Shown here: one piece after another, positions 37,605 to 57,034 of the stretch
Position numbering within the stretch: position 1 is the first letter of the stretch
Layout of the letters: each line of letters opens with the position of its first letter
Assembly (NCBI RefSeq): GCF_964340395.1
Contig: NC_135558.1
Coordinates: forward strand, 16,498,271-16,562,270
Length of the DNA: 64,000 nucleotides
From: Glandiceps talaboti
Taxonomy: Eukaryota; Hemichordata; Enteropneusta; Spengelidae
Direction of reading: 5' to 3'
Made by a program: the position numbers and the translations under genes
The notes under the pieces: model-generated
Seen by the model: the letters and a program-made list of their open reading frames with translations, nothing else
Databases searched by the model: none
What the model was told of the DNA's origin: nothing

Positions 37605-38972
37605 GTGTTTTATGTATTTGTCATACACAAAAGGAATACACTTGCATCACTAGAAAAAAGATAAATAAATTCATACATCACAAAAAATGAAAATGGAAGA
37701 AAAGATGCAAGTGGCCATGTTGGATTTTCACGAGCCTTTCTATTGTGGCAGAAATCGCCTTGCTTCACACTCTTTACATAGTTCCAGGTCACTTTATCCC
37801 AGATGAACACTGCAGCGTGTTCCACAATCACCACACTTCATGTTATCAGCTGTTTGGATAGGATATATGGGTACAATTTCGAAATATTAGCAAATGTTCC
37901 AGGAGCAGAAATACTGTTAACCTTACTCGTAGGATTTTATATCGTCCTCATACTTGGATATATTTGGATGAATTTCTGCTGGCATAAAATCATGGAAGAG
38001 TTACAGTTACAATGGCCTGTGTATACAGAACTTTTGATGAAAATATTAACATGTGATCATCCACTACATACACTTAATACCTCAACATACTGTTAGCAAA
38101 TTCCTCAATGTACATACACGTTTTGAGACTCTGGTAATTTAGGCTTCCGTTAAATAAGATCGACACGAACTAAAACTGATATTGTTGTTTGATGTGGTAG
38201 ATTACACAAGTGGATGATAGCGTTTCCTCTGTGGTGTGAATCTAATCACCCTGTGATCAAGACTTGTAAACATTGGAATTCCCACAACAGTATACTGCAA
38301 GTTTATGAACTAAGTTTCCAGACAGCTGCCCTACTGAGACAATAATCAAACCAATGTCCATTCAATAGCTTACATGTATCACTGTTGTATCAACGTGTTG
38401 TGACAATAGTCAGTAGTTTTAGTTTGTGTCCATCTAAGTAAACTGAAGCCTTGATTACCTGAGTAATATCTTGCCATTATTATTGTAAGAAACATCTTAG
38501 ATAGTTGCTCTGTAAAAGAAGCTATAGACAAGAAAATGCAGTACATGTACTGTAGCACATTATCAAAACTGTGATTTTTGGAAGCTGGCCTCATCTTCAA
38601 AATCTTGAAATGACTCTCCAGAACCCAAAGTTAATGAAAATACCTTTTATCCTTTAGTGCTGGTCCCCCTTTAATCATACATATTAGAGTTTGACATGAC
38701 ATGTACATGTGCAAAGAACTGTATGACACCACAATGTACTTCTTCTTTCTTTACTAAAGGTAAATATGATGAAGGTGACTGGATGAAATTGGTCAAACCA
38801 GTTATAGAGGAAAGAATGCAAAAGTAAGAGTAAAGTTACTTCATTCACAACAAAGTATTTGTTACACATTTTATGATCCTAGACTGTTGTACACAGAAAT
38901 AGGAATTTCAGATGCCTCAAGAACTTGTTTATCTTGGCTCTTTATGAGTGAGTGTGTGTGTGTGTGTGTGTG

Positions 38973-39033
<61 letters not shown>

Positions 39034-42000
39034 GCATTTGTCTCTCTATACATGTATCTGTCTATGTCTGTGCATGCATGGCTGTATTTATATGAAAAGT
39101 TCAAGAATATTTAGTCTTACATTCATTCCCTTACACAGTACAATGTAATCTTGTTACAGGTACAGTGCTGAAGAGATTCATTTCAATTTAATGGCCATCG
39201 TATCAGATCGTAAACTTGTGTACACAAGGGAAAAAGAGAAACTGGAGAGGAGACTCGCAGCACTTCAGGGACAAGTATGCATCAGTTGATTTTATAACAC
39301 CTTTCTATTCACTCAAACATCACTTACACCATGAACAAAAATTGGAAATATATGTATGTACTCTGGTCGTTCTATGTTACAACAACACGCATCTATGTCA
39401 TGACAAGTTGAGTTTACATCACTGGTTCTGCTGTGTCAAAATGTTCAAAATTACAGTTATTTTGCCCTCTTCTTCCTTGATATAACTGGTGCTGGTACAA
39501 TTATGTTATTCTCCAATATTTTTCTTCATTCAGGTAGAAAATACTTGTAACCTGAGGGGTCTTTGTCACTTCTTGACTTGTAGTGACAAAGACCCCTTAG
39601 GTCACAAGTATTTTCCCTAGCTGAACGAAGAAAAATATTGGGGAATAACATCTAATTATCAGCCATCATATTTAAGTAACTATAAACATAAAGGTGAATG
39701 CCTAGTGTTTGAATCCTATGTTATTTACATTAGTACTATCTTAATAGAGGAGCCATAAGGATTATTTAAAAGTCTCAGTATTTGCAATAGAATTTATCTC
39801 ATGCTATAGGGGTCAAAATAGAACAAGAACAAGAAGTTTGATTTAATCTCATGTATGCCTGTAAGTAATGCATGTGTAGCATGAGGAGTAGAAGTCGATA
39901 CAACAAGAAATCAAACATTTTTTATTTTTAACAACGTGCCTGGGTGGTAAAATGCTACTTAAGGTAACAGAAATTGTTCCCTTATTCATAACCAACTTTT
40001 TTCTATAGCTCTGTTAGACAACTGTTTTTCTCATCAAATTACTCCAGCTCATCGAACAAAGGTTACGAATCACCACTTTTGTTGTCAGAACATGTTTTGG
40101 TCAAAACGCCCAGTACTTTTTTATTTTTTACTGTAAATGTTACTGAATTATGTCCTCAGGGTGAAGTTATGGAAACTGATGAAGAAACATCACTACCACA
40201 ATCAGAAGATGATATCAAAGCTGCAATAAGTCGACTACAAATTCAGGTTGAACATGAAGACCAAAAATTTCAAAAATACAAAGTAAGTACGAGTCTCACA
40301 TTTTTGTGAATGAGTCCAGAAACTGACTGAGTCAAGATATCCTGTGAAAACCTTTCAGGAATGAAACCTCAACAGTCCAGAAAAATGAGTAAAACGTATA
40401 TAATAATGTATCTGGTCAACAATGAACACAAAGTGAAACACATGTATACAAAGTAGTGTTAGCAGAATCCTACCCCACTTTACAATGCTGTAACATATCA
40501 ACTTTGGTAGATCAAAATGGGCGATTGGTTGGTGTTGGTAAAATTTGGATATATCTTTGAATAAGTGTTATACATTTAATATAAATTTCTCTTAGTCTTA
40601 AGGACAAGTTTTGGCAGTCTTGGAAAACCTTTGGTTCTTACAATTAACCGTTGGCGTTGGATTGACGGACTGACATTAAGTTTGCACACCTGTACTCAGG
40701 ACCAACAAGGAGCAACTCAGCAAAGCTGTTGGTCCTTATGGAAATTTGTTGGTCTTTGACCAACAGACAAACATGAATATCTCACACACTGCATGTGGTC
40801 CTGTTATTATTAGATGTGTTTTTCTGAAACAGCAAAATTCAGTAAAAATTGTACTGTGTGATCTTGCAAAGTTTGCGGACGAGGAACATTCACATATTCA
40901 TTTGCACACTGATTGCATAATTTGCACCCTCATTTGCACACATGTATTCAAAATACCACTCGTATGTGCCTGCATCAAGGCAAGTAATCAATTGGTGCAT
41001 ACATGTATGTTGTGAGTTAAACTTGTTAGTGTTACCAAAAAAACAGAAATGTAAATGTCATCATCTTTATAGCCTGGAGATGGATTTTGCAGACTGAGGT
41101 TTTACAGCAGACGGGCTCGACTTAAAGAGGGATGTGTAAGCCGTACTACCGAGGTGTGCAAAACCATATCAGAGCTGCAAAGGTTTTATCATATACTCTA
41201 TTGACTGGCACAAAAACATCATTTGAATCAAATAACCCCATAAAATTGGTATTGAAACATTATTTAATGCACAAAGACATAAATGTATTGAAAAAAAAAA
41301 TCACAGTCAAATCTAATGTCATGAAATAAGAATATAGCCAACACATTTATGTGTAAGTTTTGGGTGTGTTTTTTTCCAGATTGAAAATATACGTCGTAAA
41401 CACAACTACCTTCCACTTATTATGGAACTTCTTCGTGTGCTAGCAAAAGAAGGTCACTTGGTAGACTTAGTTGATAAGGTGAGTGAATATTTTTTTCCTA
41501 AATATCATTAAAGGGGCTCAAGCTGAGTTAAGGGTGTAATTTTCGCTCCATGTTTAAAAGTACTCATAGTATTCTACTTACTGAAGTATACTTTAGCCAC
41601 CATTTGCAATTGAATTGTCTGAACTCAAACCTAGTATTAAGATATAACTCCTATATGATCCGATGATGTAATTTATTGGAAGTATGAAGTATTCAGTAAA
41701 TCCCTACTATACAATCAACAGTTTTAACAATGGTAGACAATACTTGCAAAGTTGCAATGCCATAGAACTTAGAAGGTATGCATCAACAGATACACCATGC
41801 TGGAATTGTTAGCAGACGATACTTGGAATGTCATAGAAGGCATGCATCAACAGATACACCATACTGGAATTGTTAAATCAAGGTTTTATGTAAATATTTT
41901 CATTTGAGTAAAACTCATGTATCACAAATAACAATAACTTTATAACAGTTATTAGACATTTATTTTGGTTTTCAAGATACCATTTGAACTGTATCAGGCA

Positions 42001-42971
42001 ATTCGTATGACATATTCTCAAGTTCTTAATTCAGGTGACATCAAAGTGACCCGACAAACAATGCTGGTCTTGCCATTAAACCACTCTCATTGATTAAATA
42101 ACCTTCGATAAATTATTGGATACCTTTTGCTTAGAGTGACCCTATTGTTATTTATGTTTCTCCGTACCTTTTCATCGCAACTATGTTTCGGTTGGTTGAT
42201 TTAAAAAAAAATTATGAAATTATAAAAGCATCTTCATGCTTAAGTGCCTCTCCTTTTCCTCTCTCTATCTTCTTTTTATTGGATTTTTGGTAACAAACCC
42301 TTTCTCACTTTCACAATTGACATGTTCTCAGCCCCCCCTACTTGAATATCTTCTGTCATGAAAGATATGCTCTGTGAACAAGAAGTAGTAGTAGTAGTAA
42401 AATTTATTTAAGAACAGGGTAGCCAGGAAACAACAGAAGTGTCATCACCACCACCATGATTGTAGATGACATCAGCCGTTCAGACAATTGGTTGTTCTTG
42501 TCAGAGAGGGCGCTGTACCACAAAATATTAAGAGCGGTCAAAAATAATGTTTTTTTATATTGATGTCAGAATTGAAAATTTGGGTGGGTCAGGTAATGAG
42601 AAACAAAAAAAGTGGGGTCACTCGTACTATAGGGGAACTGTTTGGATAGCAGTGTTAGTCTGTCTGTCTCTCTGTCTTTCTGACAGTGTTATATATTTGA
42701 TTGACTTACATATTGAATAATATTGAATAATAATTTGCATATACTACAAAACAGTAAATAAAAAACACACACACCAATAGATTGTTCACTTTTTGCACAA
42801 AGTTGTGAGGATTTCACGTACGTGTTTTGTACCGCAATATACACAAAATAAAACCGGTTTAAATTCCTGCTGACATTTGCATTTAATTTTATATTTTGTT
42901 TCTCTTTCCAGGCAAAACAGAAAGCTGAATCCAAGAAAACTGAACAAGAAAAGGCAAAGGAGAAGAAATAG
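26919..42971 (+). CDS. UCHL5: Ubiquitin carboxyl-terminal hydrolase L5 (UCH37), complete
   Basis: Eleven exons: 26919-26997, 33672-33735, 34706-34811, 36178-36303, 36872-36933, 37332-37462, 38760-38823, 39160-39274, 40160-40282, 41380-41478 and 42912-42971. They total 1029 nt, giving 342 aa (human is about 329), with every intron GT-AG and every phase matched. UCH hallmarks: [14 protein letters not shown] at the N-terminus, the active-site segment NNACATQA with the catalytic Cys, the QVHNSFSR crossover region, [10 protein letters not shown] with the catalytic His, [17 protein letters not shown] with the catalytic Asp, and [11 protein letters not shown]. The C-terminal ULD/KEKE region ([18 protein letters not shown], then a Lys-rich tail) binds the proteasome receptor ADRM1/Rpn13 or INO80G in known orthologues. 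Role: deubiquitinase trimming chains at the 19S proteasome and associated with INO80. The 6.7-kb first intron contains an antisense nested gene. Confidence 0.97.
28185..28800. repeat. 68-bp minisatellite
   Basis: About nine units, six of them nearly identical: GACATAAGTCTACATTTGTA, CACAATAGAAATACTCACTG, ACCTGAATCTATTGATATAG, ATATTGTA. Units become more diverged toward both ends. It lies in UCHL5 intron 1, between exon 1 and the nested antisense gene. Confidence 0.93.
29152..32539 (-). CDS. Transposon-related DNCxGQNKN-family protein, nested in UCHL5 intron 1
   Basis: Three minus-strand exons: 32539-31891 (acidic N-terminus with [13 protein letters not shown], then a Cys-rich GCGCRDGCF segment and [12 protein letters not shown]), 31253-31147 ([20 protein letters not shown]) and about 30445-29152 ([82 protein letters not shown]). 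From memory, this arrangement matches a large family of uncharacterised invertebrate proteins with an RNase H-like, transposase-type core; no function is assigned. The first junction is in phase. At the second, the visible donor (TTTGAG then GTAAAT) and the only acceptor (CCAAG then ATGTTG) put the conserved [14 protein letters not shown] segment one base out of frame. Either splicing differs, a base is wrong, or the gene is a young pseudogene. An alternative start is the Met of [13 protein letters not shown] or target duplication was not found. Confidence 0.75.
33200..33620 (+). mobile_element. Interspersed non-autonomous repeat, copy in UCHL5 intron 1
   Basis: Segments GGTGGGTCAGGTAGATTTTT, TAGTTCAGGTAGTTATGTT, ATGGTCTCTGTG, ATACAGCCATTACAG and TTTTTAAGTTGATGTCAGTT match, in order, the reverse complement of 43118-43498. 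An extra block at about 33470-33560 (ATTTAACATTTAACATT and paired AAAGCGCTT / AAAAGCGCT) is absent from the other copy and looks like a secondary insertion. It ends about 50 bp before UCHL5 exon 2. Confidence 0.65.
33755..34205. repeat. TCTG/TGTA microsatellite in UCHL5 intron 2
   Basis: Starts about 20 bp after the exon-2 donor at 33736. A TCTG block, then a long TGTA block with rare variants. The sense strand is GU-rich. All long open frames here are repeat translations. Confidence 0.95.
34252..34510. repeat. TGTA/TCTG/TGTA microsatellite
   Basis: Second array of UCHL5 intron 2, separated from the first by about 45 bp of unique sequence. It ends about 195 bp before exon 3. Confidence 0.95.
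35755..36065 (+). repeat. ~310-bp interspersed repeat, copy 1 (UCHL5 intron 3)
   Basis: Shares in order ATGTGGTAGATTA, ATTGTAAACATT, ACTGCAAGTTTA, CCATTCAATAGCTTA, CACTGTTGTATCAAC, AGTTTGTGTC and TGATTAC with 38155-38470, same orientation. No open frame and no clear inverted ends. Confidence 0.75.
37541..37604. repeat. TTTA microsatellite
   Basis: Uninterrupted TTTA/TTAT repeats about 80 bp after UCHL5 exon 6. Confidence 0.95.
38155..38470 (+). repeat. ~310-bp interspersed repeat, copy 2 (UCHL5 intron 6)
   Basis: Partner of 35755-36065, about 2.4 kb downstream and in direct orientation, with moderate divergence and small indels. Unequal exchange between the two would delete UCHL5 exons 4 to 6. 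Confidence 0.75.
38948..39036. repeat. TG then TCTG microsatellite
   Basis: TG run followed by TCTG run in UCHL5 intron 7. The sense strand is GU-rich. Confidence 0.95.
39505..39649. mobile_element. 145-bp inverted-repeat element
   Basis: Arms of about 65 nt, nearly complementary: left has GTTATTCTCCAATATTTTTC and GAGGGGTCTTTGTCACT; right has AGTGACAAAGACCCCTTAGG and GAAAAATATTGGGGAATAAC. The loop is only about 12 nt. Probably a MITE in UCHL5 intron 8. No clear target duplication. Confidence 0.75.
42160..42310 (+). repeat. Interspersed repeat fragment related to 8540-8690
   Basis: GCAACTATG, GGTTGGTTGATT, AAAGCATCTTCATG, TCTCTATCTTCTTTTTATTG and TTGGTAACAAACCCTTTC parallel the sequence after the glucosidase exon at 8453 (GGCAACTATGGGTCGGTCGG to GGTAACAAGCCCTTTC). 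Diverged, non-coding. Confidence 0.55.
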
Positions 42972-43117
42972 CATGTTGTACAAAGGTGTTACTCATTGTT
43001 TCTGTATTAATCTTTATGAAAATATGTATTTGTTAGTTATTTCTGCTACATGTATGTATGTTCACCATGGAAACCCTATGGCTAATATGCAAATTAGAAA
43101 AGAGAATATATGTATTT

Positions 43118-43498
43118 AGGCCTAAAAAAAATCGTTGGTTCCGGTTACCCGACCCCACCTAGTTTTTCATCCTAAACTGTTTCCATGCCAACCCTAAACT
43201 GGTTTTTATGTATTCAAGAGAACAAATCTCAAAAATCTATCATCTCACAAGAAATAGTGGATGTGGAAACTGACATCAACTTAAAAAGTCAATATAAAAC
43301 TGTTTTACCAATCTGTAATGGCTGTACATCTGATTAGAAGAAACCAATGGCACAGAGACAATATGGAAAACAACGTAGAACATAACTACCAGAACTAGAT
43401 AATCACATATGAAAATAAACTATATAAAGAAAATAAAATAAAAAATCTACCTACCACACCAATTCTGTAATCGGAACCACACAATTTTTTTTAAGCCT
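43118..43498 (-). mobile_element. Non-autonomous inverted-repeat element, 3' of UCHL5
   Basis: Starts AGGCCTAAAAAAAATCG with GGTTCCGGTTAC and ends with the near inverse (GGAACCACACAATTTTTTTT then AAGCCT), giving imperfect termini of about 30 nt. The body matches the 33200-33620 element in opposite orientation. It follows the UCHL5 stop by about 150 bp, so it may lie in the 3' UTR. Confidence 0.7.
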
Positions 43499-43499
43499 G

Positions 43500-44157
43500 A
43501 ACGGTTTTGGCTTTGGTAGATGGATATATTCATGGCAAGTTTTCTTTCCCTGTTGCTGTCTCTAAAAATGTTTACTATGTGTAGCGGTTATGATTTAAAT
43601 GATGAGATTAGCAATTTTATACCCCTCTCCAAAGATCTGTTATACTTGTAACCAAGTGTTACCAATTAGCAATAAATAAGAAAATACTTTTGAATATTCT
43701 TTAAACTTTATGAGCAATTTTAGCTCAATTCTTTCCAGGTTTAATGATATCGACTGTTCGGTAGTATTCTGAAACTATCTTCTCAATCTAAGTCCATCTG
43801 TTGCTCAATAAATTTATGTCTGTTTCAAAGGTCCAGTTCAGATGTGTATCAGGATTTTTGTTAAAGGGCTACAAGCAGGTGAAATCTACTGGGGTTCTCG
43901 TGTAATTTTATTGGGGTTTCCAAACAAAATTATGGTAGATTGTATTGGAAACTGTAAAACTTTTACCCCTTTCCCCCTTTTACAGGAGTTCCTACCCTTA
44001 ACAAAGACACTGTGGGTTGAAAAAAAAAACATGTCTGGAAGAGCTATAGAAAACTTTGGTGTAGAACAAAAGAATGATCATGTGAAATCCGTATGGCTCT
44101 ACTGATCAGGTGACACCATTGTAAAACCTGGGATTGAAACCGTGGCTGTTAATTTTT

Positions 44158-44193
<36 letters not shown>

Positions 44194-45400
44194 GGGGGGG
44201 GGGGGGGATGTGCTTATGCACAACACTTACCATTGTGTGTACCAGTACCATGCATATTATGTATACAGTTTCAAATTTCAAGTATCAAGTTGAAATTGTA
44301 TTCACTACTCAATGGTGTGAACCTACAGAACTGAAACACTGAATAAAAAACACATACATAAAACAACAGAAAACACCAAGTTTATGTGTCATCTAACCAT
44401 ATACTTTGCATTTCACGTATAATCTATCAGGTCTGAAATGTGAAGAAATATGCCAAGAGTTAGGCTGCCATGGCTTTTACAAGCAACATGTACGATAACG
44501 TAAGAAGATGTTTTCTTAAATGCGCAGTCACATTTTACTCTACAGCATCTTATTTTAGTCTTTATAATCGATTTATTTACCCTTCTCAAATGTTTGCTTT
44601 CTCAAACTAAAATGGGAGCTCGGTTTCAAAATATGCCTATTTGATGATCATGTGGGATTATATATCATATATATGTAGTTTACGCACTTTCAGTTTTCTT
44701 TGTTTCTCAATGTATTTAATATTCGTGTAATAAAAACAACCCCTGAGACTTGTTGTTATGTAAATAACATCATATTATTTGAAATAAATGTTTCAACATC
44801 TTGAATGGTGTGCCATGGATGTATTACATTTCATAAGCTGTCCTTCAGTTTCAAGGTCCTTCCATTGACTAATAATGTATATGGAGACACATTAAAGGGA
44901 CACAAGCAGACTGTATATGTTTTTTACTCTTTGTGAAAATACTTAAATAATAACCTTGAGTAAACTATTTTAAAAATGATTTTGATGTCGATGTATGCTT
45001 TGTATAACATTATGATTGTCTTAAGAAGCTGTTAAAACAGGTAGTTTTATAGTAGGGATTTCTTGAACATTTTTGATACGTATGATAAATTACGTCATCG
45101 GATTGTTTATAAGTTATATCTTGATACTAGGTTTGAGTTCAGTCAAGTGCAAGCGGTGGCTAACTGTACCTCAGTGAGTACAATACTATGAGTACCTTTT
45201 TAATATGCAGCCTACACTATTGCCAAAACTCGAGTTGTGCCCCTTTAATGTACAAATACGCGTAAGAATTCCGTATTTTCTCAATTGTGGCGAATACTAG
45301 TCATTGTACATTATGTAATCTTATCCAACCATAAAAACTCCCAGTCGCACGCTGGGTTGTGTAAACAAGAATCTACCTGTAACAAATGCCAGACAAATAG
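43500..45400. other. Intergenic between UCHL5 and the SLC13 fragment
   Basis: No gene supported. Contains AATAAA-type signals near 43668 and 43808 that could serve UCHL5, and a homopolymer pair (about 31 T then about 16 G) at 44161-44207, where assembly length is unreliable. Confidence 0.5.
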
Positions 45401-45403
45401 CGT

Positions 45404-45660
45404 TAATGTGTGTGCTCACACACTGGTTGTGTGGGTCTTTGATGTCAATCAGTATCCTGATTGGGCACCAGTAATTAGTATGAACAGTACAACACCAGAA
45501 ACGCTTAATATAACTGTGATGTCGTGATGAGTGTAAACTGATGTCACAGTTGCCTTCTGTTTTGCCTTCTTCTCTAACCAAGATCACAATTTTTTCTAAA
45601 CTACAGTCTATGCAACACCATTATTATACACAACACCATCGCCAACGCCATGAACTACTT
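45404..45660 (+). pseudogene. SLC13 terminal-exon fragment plus 3' UTR (relic 1)
   Basis: 45404-45527 encodes VNVCAHTLVVWVFDV, QYPDWAPV and NSTTPETLN then a stop, matching the last exon of the SLC13 gene at 58128-58295 almost residue for residue. Homology stops abruptly on the left inside that exon, with no acceptor. The downstream 130 bp (GTGTAAACTGATGTCACAGT, then TTCTCTAACCAAGATCAC, then CAGTCTATGCAACACCAT) match relic 2 at 55915-56040 in opposite orientation, but not the intact gene's 3' UTR. It lies about 530 bp upstream of sulfotransferase gene B. Truncated; no intact gene is implied. Confidence 0.85.
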
Positions 45661-46185
45661 TCACGTCCATGAGACGATTCTCTAGCAGTGTTACCTTTTC
45701 TTACTTTTGTATGTGTGGGTGCCTTGGGGCACACGATTGTCTATTGACTACTCATTACGTAATGTGTTGTGGCCGCTGTGCCTCGAGGAAAGTGTAATCA
45801 AATCAGTACAGATTCCAAATTTATTTTATTCTACTTTCTATTGTTCTAGACTAGATCAGTAATGTTATTCAATGAACACAACAGATAGGTCTTGACGACG
45901 TCGACTGGAGTGCTCATAGGCTTTAGCTGTATCTGTACTCGTTCTCACTACCACATGGATAAAGTTGACCTTCACTGCAGACGTTGAGGATGATCACGAT
46001 ATTTGATCCTTCAATCCGACGTCGTCGATTTTCAGCGTACTAAATAAGTTTTTTGGGGTTTATATCCGAAACTTTTAACTGGGCCCAGTCCACGTGGTTA
46101 TTATTTCGATTGGACGGCTCTCATTTCAGAACCACAGACATAGTTATTTAATCCACAGGGCTTGAGAACGTAAGTTACGCACAGA

Positions 46186-53506
<7,321 letters not shown>

Positions 53507-53619
53507 TGTCGATTAGAATGACATATTTATAAATAGAAGATGATTCGTAAGTGCTTTCTAAACATTGTTAATGTTGATTCCTGTCAGTCTAGATCTGTCT
53601 TCTGTCTGTCTCTACCTAG

Positions 53620-53987
53620 ACCTACCTACTTATCCATCTATCTACCTACCTACCTACCTACCTACCTACCTACCTACCTACCTACCTACCTACCAACCTG
53701 CCTGCCTGTCTGTCTGTCTGTCTGCCCGCCTGCCTGCCTGCCTGCCCACTATCCATTTGGATAATCCAGACTCCTTTAGAATGGAAGAAGGAAAGTATAA
53801 TTAAAATTGTTATTTTATTTTTACATTAAAATATTCAATGATAAAATATAAAGACATTTATCGACTATCTATTCGTGTACTCTTTGGCTTTGCAGTTGTA
53901 AATTAGGATCACTCAATTCAATTTCATATTTTATACATATAGTTCATTATACTGATTTTTACCTCCAGTAAGAAAGTTATGTAATGG

Positions 53988-54063
<76 letters not shown>

Positions 54064-54094
54064 GCCTGCCTGTCTGTCCGCCTGCCTGTCTAAC

Positions 54095-54130
<36 letters not shown>
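53620..54130. repeat. TACC/TGCC and TCTG microsatellites 3' of gene B
   Basis: TACC array at about 53636-53695 passing into TGCC/TCTG, then a unique spacer, then a 140-bp TCTG array at 53988-54128. They lie 100-600 bp after the gene B stop codon. Confidence 0.95.
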
Positions 54131-55900
54131 CCACCTACGTGCAAATGACTACAACGTTGCTGGGATAGCCAGGGGTGTATGAAGAAGGTCTTCTTAAAAC
54201 ACAAATTATATACAGTGTGTTTTATTCTCCTGTACAAGTGATATGGCGAAAGATTTACTGTAAGGTGTTCGACAACAATCCTTTGAATGGGTCTGTATGG
54301 ATTAAAAGGGGCTGGTCAAGGAGCTAAATTACTGTATTTAGTATAATTTGATTGTTGCTATTCAGACAGGGACGTATTGACACTACGTTGAGAGAGCTAC
54401 AGAGGAAGGGAGAAACAGCGGAATAATCTAACTCTGGTCTAGTCAGCGGGGCTTGGGATTGGCCATATTTATTATACAAATATTTATTTTTTGTTTATTG
54501 TTTATTATTACATTTTCAATATATACCTTTTCAAAATATGCCTTTTTGCTACCATGTAATAAAGAAATTATTCGAAAAGCTGGTGTCGTGTTTGTTTTCA
54601 AAATCACTTTGAACTGTTCTCTGGTAGTGTAATAAACCAGCTTTACTATGAAGCCTTATGAATAATTATTTATGAGTTAGTTCTCCTGAGAGCCCTCAAC
54701 GGGTGACCCTTCCTCGTCCCCACCTCAGTTCTAGTTCTAGTACTCCGAGTCCCCACTCACCACGTGAAAGGGACATTATTAAAACAACAAAATAGTAAAT
54801 GCAATTTTTTACTTGTGTTTTTAACTTTTATTTAGTAGAATTTGACATTCTTCACAAAGATCATGATTGTGTAATTACAACTAAAGTTACATGTGCTGGA
54901 GCTCTGTACATTTTCCGGAAGTGGCATGGATACACAAATTGTATTTACATACACCAGGCTGAAGATACATGCATGCCCTACCATTACAATACACCGTCAG
55001 ATGTTCTTTCTCCACGAAAACGTTTTGGTTGTTCTCAGGGCTAAATGAATGAATGAATGAATGACACACCATGATATCAAACAACAACTTTTTATTAAAC
55101 TTTTCAAAAATCTAATTTCCTACTTTGTTGTAAAAAAAACAAAATGGATTTATTCAAATATTTGTGAAAAAAGAAAATGAAGACCTGAAACTTCAGGGAA
55201 ACGCAGGCATGTAATTGATCGATCGATCGATCAATCAATCAATCAATTACATGATTGCTTTCCCCTGTGCTGAAACCGATGTAAGGTCATAATACCATGA
55301 TTCAAATTAACGCTTGTACACTTAAGCTTCCCTGTACACATTTGTCTTACATAAGATAGTGGCCTAATACTACGAACAAGAAGACATATGGAATAATACT
55401 GCATAATATAAGTAGCAGTATATACCAGCCCATAATATAACAGTTCTGCCAATGACTACTCGTGCAACATCATATTTCAGTAAAGCACGAGTAATTTATT
55501 ATTTAAAAACTAAAATATTAGAAAATCCGTACACATTCCAGACCATTTCTCTTGAATGTTAGTATATTAATTTCCAATTATTGACTGAGCATATGTGCGA
55601 TTTCTTTTTGGCTGTTTTACATGTACTGTTGTTTGTTCTTTTGTGAGCGCTCGTTACATATATCTGATACAACATCATACTCCCTTACCAAACCTCGGCA
55701 CTGAGTGAATTCACCCAATACAGCGAATGGAAACGCATTGCGTCGAAATATAGAGCGCTCTTTTCGAAAAGAGCACGATCACAGAGAGCAGACAACGATG
55801 TTATCATTATTGTTTGGTGGTTCTCTTTCTTTCAATTTCAAACGTTGGGTGTATATTTTAAGATGGATTCTGATTAGGTACTCGTAAGTACGAGATTTGG
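54131..55900. other. Intergenic, no gene recognised
   Basis: Short open frames (for example 54799-55044) carry no recognisable domain. Contains a short GATC/AATC run near 55217-55248. No RNA gene was identified. Confidence 0.45.
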
Positions 55901-55904
55901 TAAG

Positions 55905-56535
55905 GGAACGCCGATGGTGTTGTGTATAATAATGGTACATGGTGTTGCATAGACTGTAGTTTAGAAAAAACAGTGATCTTGGTTAGAGAAGAAGGCAAAA
56001 CAGAAGGCAACTGTGACATCAGTTTACACCCATCACGATGTTAGGTCTAGAGGCAATAGGGAACATAAATGCGAAGTTGGATGACAAAGTACAGGGTACG
56101 ATAAAATACAGTGGGTTTACATGCATCGTGTGGGCCTTGGAAAGTTTAAAAGAGAAACAATATAGAATTAATAAAATGCCAACCCTGCGATTGAAAGGAA
56201 AATGAAACTTTGATACCAATACAACTGATAGGCGATCATATGCGACAGTTGTCTGAATTGCAAGACGTTAACGTTTATGCACTCAATTTGCTGCACATAA
56301 AACTCATATTTTATCCAATGACCAACGACTCGATATTTTCCATGTCTGTAAACAAACGAAAGCGTAACACTGATAAACAACAGATTTGTGTTTGTAAACG
56401 GCCACATTACCACAAAAGGAGGAAGTTGCGTGTTCCATTTAGTCACGCAAAACATTGACCTGTTTTCTGCCCCATTATCCTGTTTACTAAAGTCAGGAAT
56501 AATAATTTAGACTAAAGCAGACTGACTGCCTAATA
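55905..56535 (-). pseudogene. SLC13 exon-plus-intron relic (relic 2)
   Basis: On the minus strand, acceptor CTTTCCAAG precedes AHTMHVNPLYFIVPCTLSSN through PIASRPN (about 56140-56043), a close copy of the SLC13 exon at 59078-58941. The exon then breaks off mid-codon run. It is joined directly to the stop and 3' UTR of the terminal exon type seen in relic 1, so the donor, an intron and most of the last exon are deleted. Upstream intron sequence to about 56535 also matches 59090-59470. The intact copy reads ASGPNTIAYSYG where the relic reads ASRPNIVM then GVN and a stop. Confidence 0.85.
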
Positions 56536-56999
56536 ATTTTGTATGCGAGATGTATTTCAACCATAACAGTTTAGCATAAAAAAGTGTTTTCACAGTGTTG
56601 CTGTGAGCATCGTTATAAACCACAGACACTGTTTACGACAACCACACTGTATGTATGCACCCTACAAAGCTCACCAATTAATCGCTTCAATTGATTTGTC
56701 CTTCAGGCTGTTTAGAGGACAGTGGCATCATAAACTGCTATTTCCGAATAAGAGCCAAGTTAAGAGCACAAAGAACACATTATATCAGTTTGACTAATTC
56801 AGATGCATCTTAAATTTACTACACCTTAGTACATATTTATTTGTCAAAAGTCGAGAACAAAATTGACATATTAAGTGAGGAGAAGGAATTAGTTAAGTAC
56901 ATACATCGGCAATAAAAATAGCTTGGCTGGACCACAGAAATAATTTGCTCAAACTAGTAGCCCACAGAAAACATATACAACAATATATACGTGTAAGAT

Positions 57000-57034
57000 A
57001 AAACAAAAACAAAAACAAAAACAAAAACAAAAAA
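57000..57034. repeat. AAAAAC microsatellite
   Basis: Five to six AAAAAC hexamers in the intergenic DNA left of SLC13. Confidence 0.9.

Noticed and set aside
37803-38096. 97-codon hydrophobic open frame inside UCHL5 intron 6
   Set aside because: No recognisable family and no splice or transcription signal; intronic.
55027-55050. TGAATGAATGAATGAATG run as a possible regulatory repeat
   Set aside because: Only a few copies of a tetranucleotide, nothing beyond chance in this genome.
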